This document shows positions 19,349 through 27,669 of a DNA stretch of 64,000 nt, in pieces (positions within the stretch are counted from its first letter, which is position 1; every line of letters begins with the position of its first letter). The position numbers and the translations under genes were made by a program. The DNA is from Strigamia acuminata (taxonomy: Eukaryota > Arthropoda > Chilopoda > Geophilomorpha > Linotaeniidae), in NCBI GenBank assembly GCA_949358305.1, contig OX442314.1, positions 51,160,581-51,224,580 on the forward strand. The letters run 5' to 3'. The notes below the pieces were generated by a model. The model was not told the origin of the DNA. It did not search any database and saw only the letters and a program-made list of their open reading frames with translations.

Positions 19349-22114
19349 TCACTTCTTTCCTGGGGGACCCGACACTGAGTCCGTCACCTGGGCGTAACTC
19401 ACTCCAGGGACAGGCGGTTGAGTGCCGGGTGGCGCGGGTAGATCGCCTACTAACGCCGAGGACCGATCTCGGGGGTCCTCATGCTCCGTAATGAAGCATA
19501 ATGCATGGCCGTCAACTGGCTCATGCGGGGCACGCGTCCTCTCGTGTAACCAAACGCTCGGGATGTAGGCGGAGAAGCCGGTGTTCGTATGCCGGATGGC
19601 ATTGGCTTCCGCTGGCGTCACTGGCACACGGTGGGCTCTCAGCAACCTCTGGTGGAAGATGAGGTCTCTAGTCTTCCGGATCTGGTTGTGAAGCCAGATG
19701 AAGACTGATTTGCCTTTGTCCCGCTGCGCGAGGATAAACCTCCTGGTCGCCGTCGTCATCGAGAGATGGGGAAACTCTTCGATGATTCGCCCGTAATAGT
19801 CTGGTGGAGGTGGTGCCGGCTTCGGCTTCTGGGTGGCCGCGGGAATCACTGCTTGCGTTGATGTCGCCGCTCGGGCCGGTGAGGTCCCGGGCGGTGTCGG
19901 CTTCGTTTGCTCGACGGACCTGACGGGTGGCGTTCGGCACAGCAAGCGCTTTGGTTTACCCGCCACTTCGAACAGGGCGGGTCCTTGCGGGGATATCTCC
20001 GCAGGCATCGGTGGCGGAATCGGAACTCCGCTCGTCGGCGAGATCACCATTTCTACATCCTCTGCCGATTCTTCCGTCTGGATGGTCAAGGCGCGCAGTT
20101 GTTGGGTAGGCGCCGCTGTCCAGGTGGCGGAGGTATAACGAAACGCCGTGCTTCGCAACTTGTACCCCTCAAATTCGGGGTTTACCACATCCCTGGTTAG
20201 CTCGTACCGAGTCAACACAGGGTCGGGCAGAATGGAGCTCCACTCTGCGAGGAGTGCACGGGGAACCTGTACACCCTCTCTGTCCACGACAGACCATGCG
20301 GCCATCGCCTGACGCCCTTCTCCGAAGAGTGCTGGGGTTAGCAGCTGCATCATGACCTTGGTCAATGATAGCTGTAGGCTGCGACGATTCACTGGATTCG
20401 ATCGCTCCGAATCCGCAGTGAAGGCACACGAGAGCTTACTCATCATCGCCGTTGCCCATTCGATGAAATATCGCTGGGCCTGATCCACACCTCGCAAGGC
20501 GGGCGCGGAGACTCTTGGGTCTTCCATCACGAAGCGAAACGCTGAGAGCTCGGAGATAGTCGGATTGGCGGCTTCTCTCGCGAGTCGCGCTTCTTCGTCT
20601 CGCCTCTCGAAAAACAGGGCCGAGGAACCGGATCGGGGTTGGCTCGGCCTGTAAATGCCGGTCAAATTGGCTCGACATTCCTGCGCAATGCTCTGTCCAA
20701 CGGGGAGAGGGACTGAGCGGTCGGTGGGTAAATCCGGCGGATCGCTCGAATTCAACAACGACGGCGGCGGCAGGTTCGGAGGCGGCTGCGTCTTGGTCGG
20801 CAGCGTCGGCGTCGGCAGCGGTGGTGTTGGCTGCGTCGGCGGTGGTGGCGTCTCCGTCGTCTGCACTCCAGTCATTGCGACTTGGAGCGCCGGGAGATGT
20901 TGTCCGGAGCCTGAAGGCTGCACGATGGCGGTTGGCATGCCATCGGGTCGTGGTCGCGAATTAATGTAGTCTGCGAGCCACCTTGCCACCTCGTGTGGGG
21001 TCACCTTCCCGTCGGTGACAACACCCATCTTCCTGGCGTGTTTCATCGCGGGATCGAAACGTGTCAGTTTCGTCCGCTTCATCTGAGTCAGAATCTCGCG
21101 AAGGTCCCGCGTATCTGCCGCTGGGACGCTTCGCTCACCTGACTGGCTACCACTTCGTCGACCCGCTCTCTTGGAGACGTAGGCGGGTTCGGGGATGGGA
21201 CGGCCCCGAGCTTCGCACCTCGCGAAGTATCGCTCTTTGCGATCTTTTTTCCGCTGCTCGCGATGAGTCAGCGGACGTCTAGAAGTGCTGGGACGAGAGA
21301 CTCGCTCTTCGTCACCAGACATCCAAACCTCCTTGCACTCCTTACCGTCTTTAATCTGACGGTTTATGAAAATTCGCGGTCGGGAATACTGCGAAGGGTC
21401 ACGCACCGTACTAGTGGATGGCCCAGCTTCGTTGCCTTCAGTCGTGTTTTGAGCGACACGCTGCTTCTTGGTTGTCGCTGGGGAACGCGACTGGCTGTCC
21501 CCGGCGCCTTTGGAGCGCTTGCGCTTCCGCGGGTAGCTGCTCTTGGGCCCCAAAATCCCCAGGTAGTGGAGCTGCCACATCTCGGCTTGGGACGTCAAAA
21601 TTCCCATCCGAGGTCTCCACTGGGGCGTACTCTCTCCCAATCGCAGCCTCTCAAACCACAGATGAATATCATCCGCGGTCATCCCCTCGTTTTGGAGGAT
21701 GCGCTCGGCCACTGCCGTAGCGGTATCCACCAGCTGTTGTCTATAATGCTGGTAGATGGCCTCACGGGCCTCTTCTGTCTCGGCTGCTCGCCACGCATGC
21801 AGCACGTGTTCCTCCGCCGGGTTGCCAGTGTACTGACTTGACAATCCGGGGTGGAAAATCGGCGATTTCGGGTCATCGTCACGAGCTAACTCTGTGGCGA
21901 TGCCTTCGCGCATTCCCTCCGGGAACGTATCCAGGAGCGTGCAGTCTCGTACCCAACGTCGGGCGATGCATCGGGAATGTAGTATTCGCAGGCGCCAAGG
22001 GTCGGCGTCTTCGCCGAAACATCGTCGGTAAAATTCGGGCAGCGCGCCTCGAAATATCCCGCCACGAGCGATGCAAGCGGGGTCTAATGGTCCCCATGTT
22101 TTACGTAGTGCCAT
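19349..22114 (-). CDS. Gypsy-2a ORF3, unrecognised 921-residue protein in env position
   Basis: ATG at 22114, stop 26 bases before the polypurine tract. The open frame extends eight codons upstream without an ATG. I do not recognise the protein. It has a Trp/Arg/Cys-rich N-terminus (1-60), a helix-rich region (95-170), a nuclear-signal-like basic patch (195-203, KRKR), an Arg/Ser-rich middle (240-325), a proline-rich stretch (423-472), a globular-looking region (500-670), a second proline/alanine-rich segment, and a conserved-looking C-terminal part. It has no signal peptide, no membrane segment and no furin-type site, so an envelope protein is unlikely despite its position. The intact frame in both copies suggests function. 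It may be made from a spliced or subgenomic RNA. A capsid-associated or nuclear accessory role is possible but unsupported. Confidence 0.8.
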   Translation of the reverse strand: MALRKTWGPLDPACIARGGIFRGALPEFYRRCFGEDADPWRLRILHSRCIARRWVRDCTLLDTFPEGMREGIATELARDDDPKSPIFHPGLSSQYTGNPAEEHVLHAWRAAETEEAREAIYQHYRQQLVDTATAVAERILQNEGMTADDIHLWFERLRLGESTPQWRPRMGILTSQAEMWQLHYLGILGPKSSYPRKRKRSKGAGDSQSRSPATTKKQRVAQNTTEGNEAGPSTSTVRDPSQYSRPRIFINRQIKDGKECKEVWMSGDEERVSRPSTSRRPLTHREQRKKDRKERYFARCEARGRPIPEPAYVSKRAGRRSGSQSGERSVPAADTRDLREILTQMKRTKLTRFDPAMKHARKMGVVTDGKVTPHEVARWLADYINSRPRPDGMPTAIVQPSGSGQHLPALQVAMTGVQTTETPPPPTQPTPPLPTPTLPTKTQPPPNLPPPSLLNSSDPPDLPTDRSVPLPVGQSIAQECRANLTGIYRPSQPRSGSSALFFERRDEEARLAREAANPTISELSAFRFVMEDPRVSAPALRGVDQAQRYFIEWATAMMSKLSCAFTADSERSNPVNRRSLQLSLTKVMMQLLTPALFGEGRQAMAAWSVVDREGVQVPRALLAEWSSILPDPVLTRYELTRDVVNPEFEGYKLRSTAFRYTSATWTAAPTQQLRALTIQTEESAEDVEMVISPTSGVPIPPPMPAEISPQGPALFEVAGKPKRLLCRTPPVRSVEQTKPTPPGTSPARAATSTQAVIPAATQKPKPAPPPPDYYGRIIEEFPHLSMTTATRRFILAQRDKGKSVFIWLHNQIRKTRDLIFHQRLLRAHRVPVTPAEANAIRHTNTGFSAYIPSVWLHERTRAPHEPVDGHALCFITEHEDPRDRSSALVGDLPAPPGTQPPVPGVSYAQVTDSVSGPPGKK

Positions 22115-22939
22115 CTGGAAGGATGGAGAAATAAACAATTAATAAAAAGTTAATATTTAAATACGTAGATAAATGGTTGGTTTCGAGGGACGTTGCCGAT
22201 ACGTGCAGCCGTCCGTCGAGACCGATTCCTGTCTATCGGTGCAAACGTAGGACGAATTGTCCCTCGTCGGATAGAAAAAGAGAAGTCATCACGTGAAAAA
22301 TCTGTCTCATGTCCAAAACGCACAGCGAGACGGAATCGAGCCTTTAATCTGGATTCTTATCATCAGATTTTACTTCAAATTAATTCTAACATTAATTAGA
22401 ACATTACTAATAATTAAATTAATAATTATCAGTCATTCGTAAAAAGAATTCGTCGGGTGTAAATTATTACTAAAATCGCACAATAAATGTGCTTGTCGAA
22501 ATGTTATTAAATAAATAAACCTAATAAAGAATTATTCCGAAGTCGGACTTTGTCTAATTTTTAAAAAAGTTAAAGTCAAATTAAATTTATCCAACACACC
22601 GAAAAATTCATCGTACGAATGTTAAGTTGCATCAATTTGATGCGTCAAATTACTTGTGGAGAAAAAATATTCTTTTACAGAATATTCTCCCCTTGTCATA
22701 AAATTATCTATGGCTCGAGCCCATTGTCTCGCTCGTGACTCAAGTCATGAGGAATTTTCGAGACGCGAGGCGACGTGAAGTCTGCGCTCGCACCTCGAAA
22801 ACAAATTAACAAGGAAAAAAAAATACGATCGTGTGAGCGATCGCGGTTAATAATTAATTATACGCTATTTCGAGTGCAAAGCACTCATGTCAGGTATTTA
22901 GTCAACAAAATTTCTTCTTCAGCAGCACGGAACTAGTTC

Positions 22940-23053
22940 TCATGTGCCGATGCCGACTTCTACCTGATCGGGCTGGACTTGGTTTACATCGCGGTCCCAG
23001 TTTTCCTCGTCCTCGTGCTCGATGGCCAGCACGTCGTTCTCTTCCTCGTCCAT
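22940..23053 (-). CDS. Possible 37-residue acidic small ORF (gypsy-2a)
   Basis: The frame starts MDEEENDVLAIEHED and ends VEVGIGT. It is very acidic in the first half and of no known family. Compared with gypsy-2b (40719-40832) it has three base differences, all at third codon positions, and only one changes the residue (Gln to His). Length is kept while the surrounding spacer has indels. A basic 60-residue frame overlaps it (22902-23084). With so few differences this is only weak support for coding. Confidence 0.35.
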   Translation of the reverse strand: MDEEENDVLAIEHEDEENWDRDVNQVQPDQVEVGIGT

Positions 23054-23273
23054 GGCGAGGAGCGCGCACAAAAATCTCAATCACGATTTAAAAAGGATGA
23101 TAAAACTATCTCAAAAACTCGGTGAAAAACTCGGTAAAACGTTAAAAACGAGGATCACGCACGAATGCAGCGATCAGCTGTGAAAAGCGGAAGTCTGTGT
23201 GAACACGAGGTAATCGCGATGGATTCTGGGTAATATACTCCAGAACCCGGGTGTTTGAGACTAGTGCGCACCT

Positions 23274-23387
23274 ACCCGTGCGCATGTTACGCTACGGGTC
23301 TCCTTTGTTCTCACTCCCGTGCGCGATTGCTGCTACGGGGTCTTTTGCACGCGGTATCCGACCCGTGCCGATAATTTTGCTACGGGT
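23274..23387 (-). other. Three tandem hairpins downstream of gypsy-2a pol
   Basis: Hairpins at 23274-23299, 23315-23340 and 23361-23387 share the stem ACCCGT(A)GC ... GC-ACGGGT (the middle one CCCGT/ACGGG), with a bulged A and completely different loops (TAACATG, AGCAATC, AAAATTATCG). They begin about 140 bases after the Pol stop. Gypsy-2b has the same set (41044-41157). Constant stems with free loops suggest an RNA element, perhaps for export, splicing control or ORF3 translation. Confidence 0.7.
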
Positions 23388-23529
23388 CCCGCGTTTCCAC
23401 GCCATCTCGTGACGCGAATTCGACCGATATCCGCTTTGTTGGACTTAGCGAAATTTTCTGCGACGTGATGGCTTGCACTATCGGTCGATTACATTTATTT
23501 TTAGTGCCGCCATCGACTCGTAATTTATT

Positions 23530-26500
23530 TTACTTCTTTCCTACGACCTTTCCGCCTTTTATGAACGGATTATCTCTTTTTGGTCGCAGGTTACGGATCG
23601 AGGCAGGTACGATATTTTTTGTTGTTTTTTGTGTCTGTACCTCCTCATTATTGTTTTCTTTTTTATCCGTGTTTTTTGTGTTTGTTTCAGGAGTTTCTCC
23701 TGTTTCCCCCCCGACCAAAATTGGATCCGGAACGGATTCAACTATCTCGTTTACCGGAGGTGAAGGGGCGTCGAAATACTCCTCGTTGTCACTTGGCGGT
23801 GCTTTTTCCGACTCGCCAGCGAACATATCGACGATTTGGCCGTCAGTTTTAGACTTGACTTGGCCTTTGGCCCACATTTCTTGCGGGAATTCCGGAATGT
23901 ACGGAGTTAACTCTCGTACTTGTATCGACTTATGCTCGGTGTTGTCCTCGAGCTTGCGTAATTTATACGCGTTACCGCCATGCTTGCCGATGATCACATA
24001 CGGACCATCTCTCTTGTCGGCCAAGCTGGCGGTGATTCCTCTCGCTGCATTTGAGAGGATGTGTGTGTCCTTCCACACTAAATCATTGTTCTCGAAATTC
24101 ACAAATTTTCCACCGCTTTTATCTTGTAAAATGCGGTCGCGCATGTTAAAAATGTGCGCCATCATATGTTTGTATGTGCTCGAAATTGTTTGCTCCAATT
24201 TATATACATACTCATGTGGTTTCTCTGGGTCCACCACATTTACCGACTCTGCCACTCGTGGGTCCCAAGGCACTCGTAGCTCTCGGGCGAAGTTGAGGTA
24301 GGCCGGAGAAAAATCTCTCGTCCTCGAGACTGTTGTTCGTATGCTGAACGCGATCTCCCTCAAGTATTCATCCCACCTATTGTGGATGTCAGTGAATATG
24401 CTTAGTGCATATTTAATGTCCCTGTTGAGTCGCTCAACGGGATTTGTTCTGGGATTGTAGGTCGAAGTATGTGACGCCACAATCCCGAATTTCTCACAAA
24501 ACTTACCCCAAATTTTCGAGATAAATTGGGGTCCGTTATCGGATATAATTTTACGTGGAAATCCGTAACGTAACGCCACGTCGTAGATACATTCAACGAT
24601 TTTCTCTGCTGAAGGTCTAGCGACGGCGTACAACTCGGGCCAACGAGTTGCCACGTCCATTATAACGATAATGTACGCATTTTTATTTCCCGTAACGGGT
24701 TTTGGGCCCATCACATCGACACTTAAACAATCAAAAGGCGCGTAAGGCCCTAAGAAAATAGTTTCGAATGGTGATTTACTCCTCGGCTTGCACGCTTGAC
24801 ATCGCTGACATTGGTGGACAAAAAGAGCAATATCTTTTTTCATCCCTGTCCAGTGAAAAAGCTGTGTAGCACGATAGAGTGTTCTGCTTACTCCCGCATG
24901 GCTCGCAAGCGGGTGCCCGTGTAACAACCACAGCACGCGACCGATTAAGGAAGCAGGTATTACTACCTTTACTGCGGTGTCCGATTCACTCAAGTCATCT
25001 TGGTGATTTGGGTGATGTTTCACTAAAAGGCCGTCATCCAATAGGTAATCTATGGATTCGTGTGCATAACGACGCTTCTGCCTTCTGGTTAGATTGGGCG
25101 GATATTTTCCTGTCAGTACGAATCTAGCTCTGTCCTGACATTTCTTGTCTAATTTTTGTTGCACAATTATTTCCTCCCTTGTCGGGGGACTGCTTTGCAT
25201 CTGCTCGCCGACATGAGCGTGGAAGGCGCTTAGAAGCGGGTCATTTATTCTCCGCTCTAGCTTAAATTCCTTCCTTGCATTTGGGTAATTGTCAGCAGCT
25301 GGTTGGTATAACCGCGTCCAAAATCCACAGAATTTTACATCTGCCGGAGACGCGGTGGGAATTTCATTCATCTTCCTTAAATCCCAACGGTGACAACTCG
25401 TAGGGCAATAAATGATGCGGGAGTCATCCTCGCCATCATCGTCAGCGTCGATTGGATCTGACACTGGTGCCCGTGACAGAGCGTCAGCCACGACGTTATA
25501 TTTGCCGGGCTTGTATTGAATGGTCAAGTCGCATGCCATCAGTTCTAACTGCCATCTGGCTAGTCGACCGGCTGGCTCTTTTAATTTCATCAGCCATTGT
25601 AACGCTTGATGATCTGTGTGGACCACAAATTTGGTATATTCGAGATAATCTCTGAATTTCCTTATGGCCCACACAACGGCCAAACACTCCAACTCGGTGG
25701 CATTGTAATTCTTTTCAGCGCCTTGGAGTTTGCGACTTATAAACATGCACGGCAGGTCTTGTTCGACTCCGTCGCGCACGTGTGTTTGGAGCAACGCCGC
25801 TCCTAACCCAACTCTGCTGGCGTCCGTGTGTAATATGAACGGCCGGTTTAAGTCGGGTAGAGGCATTACGCCGACTTCCGTCAGCATCCTCTTTATTGCA
25901 TTAAATGCGATGTTGCACTCATTTGACCATACAAATTCGTTTTCATTCTTCAGGAGGTCGGTAACTGGGGCTGCCACTTCAGCTAGACCCGGTAGCAACC
26001 TGCCGAAGAAGTTTATCATTCCCATAAACCGTTGGACACCTTTAACGTCCTCGGGTGGTGGGAAACGATTAATCGCATCGATTTTTTCGGGGCCAATAGC
26101 TAAACCATTGACTCCAATGCGATAACCCAGGAAGGCAAGCTCCTTTCGACAGAACTTGCCTTTGCCCGGATGCACGTGTAACCCAGCTTTTGCCAGCCGG
26201 GTGAGCACTTGGTCGATGTGCTCAATGTGCTCTTCGAATGTTTTAGAGGCAATAACTATGTCATCTAGGTATGCCCACACAAACTGATGCAGGATATCAC
26301 CCAATACGCTTTCGATTAGTCTCTGAAAGGTACTGGGAGCATTCACTAAACCAAATGGCATGACGTTGAACATCAACCGTCCAATTGGCGAGTAAAATGC
26401 TGTTTTTAACTTATCCTCTGGCCTCATCTCAACTTGCCAGTATCCCTTCGACAGATCCATCGTCGTAACCCAAGAAAAGGGGCTAAGCTCTCTCAAAATG

Positions 26501-27651
26501 GATTCGATAGACGGCATCTGTATGGGATCTATTTCTGTCACCGCGTTTAATGGGCGGTAATCAATGCATAGGCGTGGGTCCGAGCCCGGGCGCATCACGA
26601 GCACAACTCGCGTCGCGTATTCTCCCTGGGCCTCGGAGACAATGCCACTGTCTAGCATTTCTTGGCACATTTTTTGCACTATTTCACGTTTTTGCGGGTT
26701 CATTCCCTTATACGCAACTCGTATAGGTTTATTATCCGTCAATTTAATTTCGTGAATAGCCCTATTCGTTCGGCCCGGTTTTTTCGACAGGATCCCCTCA
26801 TATTTAAGTAGGACCCTTCGTAGGGCTGCCGCTTCGTTTAATTCTAAAGCGGCGTCGGCGACAAGCGTTTCCACTACATTGTCCCGTTGCAATTCTGTTA
26901 CGAATGCTTTAAAATCGTAATCTTGAACGAATTTCTTTAGGCCTTTCTCCCACTGTGTCTTGTCGGCCGCTTCTTTTACAAGAGCTGGTGGCACGACAAT
27001 TGCGGGTCTTTCCTTATCATTTCTGATATAATTCCAAGATTTCGTTATTGGATTGGGTTGTATTTCCATTGACGCCATGAGGTCTAAGCCCAACAGAAAA
27101 ATTCTGTCGCATGTGGGCAGGACCAGGAAAGGGTGCTGTTCTACTCCTCCGAGCCACTCCATGGTCAATAATATAACTCCTTTTGGACGCGCCATTCCGT
27201 TGGCGGTTTTTAGACGTATATTTTTATTAACGCCTTTTATCTTATCGGTGAGACCCAATGATGCTACTATGTCTTCGGAAACGAACGAGCGATCTGCTCC
27301 CGAGTCTAGTAGTCCCATAATTTTTTCACGTTCTATTGTCATGGGCAACATACATAGGCGGTTGGTGTATTCGACCGCCACGTTGCACATGAAAACACGA
27401 AATTCTTCTGTGTCTTCGACTACTTGAGGTAATTCTTCAAGCAGTAGGTTCGGTTCTTCCGCCTCAGCCTCAGCGTTTGCGGTAATTACCTGCAAAGCGT
27501 TGTTGGCCCTGTCTTGAATTTGGGCGTTAGCTATGTCACTACCCATTTCTTTGACTGGTGGCGGCTTATCGAACCCTTTGTTAAACCCCTTTTTCTTCAT
27601 GAATGGCGCAGACGGTCGAGAAATTATTTCTTCGCCGCCTGCGCTGACTCG
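23530..27651 (-). CDS. pol: Gypsy-2a Pol polyprotein
   Basis: The frame is entered by a -1 shift at 27651-27657. The first internal ATG (27600) would give 1356 residues, numbered here. Protease active site DSG at 99-101; RT with palm motifs MDLSKGYW (381-388) and the catalytic YLDD (445-448); RNase H residues D593, E636 and D663; integrase zinc finger (H896/H901, C931, C934); integrase core D962, D1021 and E1056 (D-x58-D-x34-E); then a GPY/F-type module (DGPYVIIGKHGG, about 1198) that follows the integrase core in many Ty3/gypsy elements; and an acidic Pro-rich tail with a Lys-rich end. All catalytic residues are present and no stop interrupts the frame. It differs from the gypsy-2b protein at about a dozen positions, mostly after residue 775. 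Confidence 0.95.
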   Translation of the reverse strand, partial: RVSAGGEEIISRPSAPFMKKKGFNKGFDKPPPVKEMGSDIANAQIQDRANNALQVITANAEAEAEEPNLLLEELPQVVEDTEEFRVFMCNVAVEYTNRLCMLPMTIEREKIMGLLDSGADRSFVSEDIVASLGLTDKIKGVNKNIRLKTANGMARPKGVILLTMEWLGGVEQHPFLVLPTCDRIFLLGLDLMASMEIQPNPITKSWNYIRNDKERPAIVVPPALVKEAADKTQWEKGLKKFVQDYDFKAFVTELQRDNVVETLVADAALELNEAAALRRVLLKYEGILSKKPGRTNRAIHEIKLTDNKPIRVAYKGMNPQKREIVQKMCQEMLDSGIVSEAQGEYATRVVLVMRPGSDPRLCIDYRPLNAVTEIDPIQMPSIESILRELSPFSWVTTMDLSKGYWQVEMRPEDKLKTAFYSPIGRLMFNVMPFGLVNAPSTFQRLIESVLGDILHQFVWAYLDDIVIASKTFEEHIEHIDQVLTRLAKAGLHVHPGKGKFCRKELAFLGYRIGVNGLAIGPEKIDAINRFPPPEDVKGVQRFMGMINFFGRLLPGLAEVAAPVTDLLKNENEFVWSNECNIAFNAIKRMLTEVGVMPLPDLNRPFILHTDASRVGLGAALLQTHVRDGVEQDLPCMFISRKLQGAEKNYNATELECLAVVWAIRKFRDYLEYTKFVVHTDHQALQWLMKLKEPAGRLARWQLELMACDLTIQYKPGKYNVVADALSRAPVSDPIDADDDGEDDSRIIYCPTSCHRWDLRKMNEIPTASPADVKFCGFWTRLYQPAADNYPNARKEFKLERRINDPLLSAFHAHVGEQMQSSPPTREEIIVQQKLDKKCQDRARFVLTGKYPPNLTRRQKRRYAHESIDYLLDDGLLVKHHPNHQDDLSESDTAVKVVIPASLIGRVLWLLHGHPLASHAGVSRTLYRATQLFHWTGMKKDIALFVHQCQRCQACKPRSKSPFETIFLGPYAPFDCLSVDVMGPKPVTGNKNAYIIVIMDVATRWPELYAVARPSAEKIVECIYDVALRYGFPRKIISDNGPQFISKIWGKFCEKFGIVASHTSTYNPRTNPVERLNRDIKYALSIFTDIHNRWDEYLREIAFSIRTTVSRTRDFSPAYLNFARELRVPWDPRVAESVNVVDPEKPHEYVYKLEQTISSTYKHMMAHIFNMRDRILQDKSGGKFVNFENNDLVWKDTHILSNAARGITASLADKRDGPYVIIGKHGGNAYKLRKLEDNTEHKSIQVRELTPYIPEFPQEMWAKGQVKSKTDGQIVDMFAGESEKAPPSDNEEYFDAPSPPVNEIVESVPDPILVGGETGETPETNTKNTDKKENNNEEVQTQKTTKNIVPASIRNLRPKRDNPFIKGGKVVGKK

Positions 27652-27669
27652 TTTTTTGACTCGTTTTTT
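27606..27669 (-). promoter_or_regulatory. Gypsy-2a -1 frameshift signal with doubled heptamer
   Basis: The canonical heptamer A AAA AAC occurs twice in the Gag frame, 12 bases apart (27663-27669, then 27651-27657), inside a repeated AAAAAACGAGTC. Six bases after the second lies a stem GCGCAGGCGG/CCGTCTGCGC (10 pairs, one G-U; 27635-27644 with 27606-27615), whose loop can form a further AGAAA/TTTCT stem. The Gag stop (27624-27626) lies in the loop. Pol frame is open from both heptamers. Confidence 0.85.

Larger units (their letters stand above)
22115..23529 (-). other. Gypsy-2a spacer between Pol and ORF3
   Basis: About 1.4 kb without a large frame. The ORF3-proximal half is AT-rich. It holds a small ORF (22940-23053), three related hairpins (23274-23387) and a 10-bp inverted repeat TCGACCGATA/TATCGGTCGA (23420-23429 with 23479-23488). 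It differs from the gypsy-2b spacer by several substitutions and small indels, more than the coding parts do. Confidence 0.7.

Noticed and set aside
19349-22114. ORF3 as an envelope protein
   Set aside because: No signal peptide, hydrophobic membrane segment or protease site can be seen.
23465-24301. Open frame of 278 codons on the + strand opposite gypsy-2a Pol, and many similar frames opposite Gag, Pol and ORF3
   Set aside because: They are shadows of the real - strand genes, with no recognisable domains.
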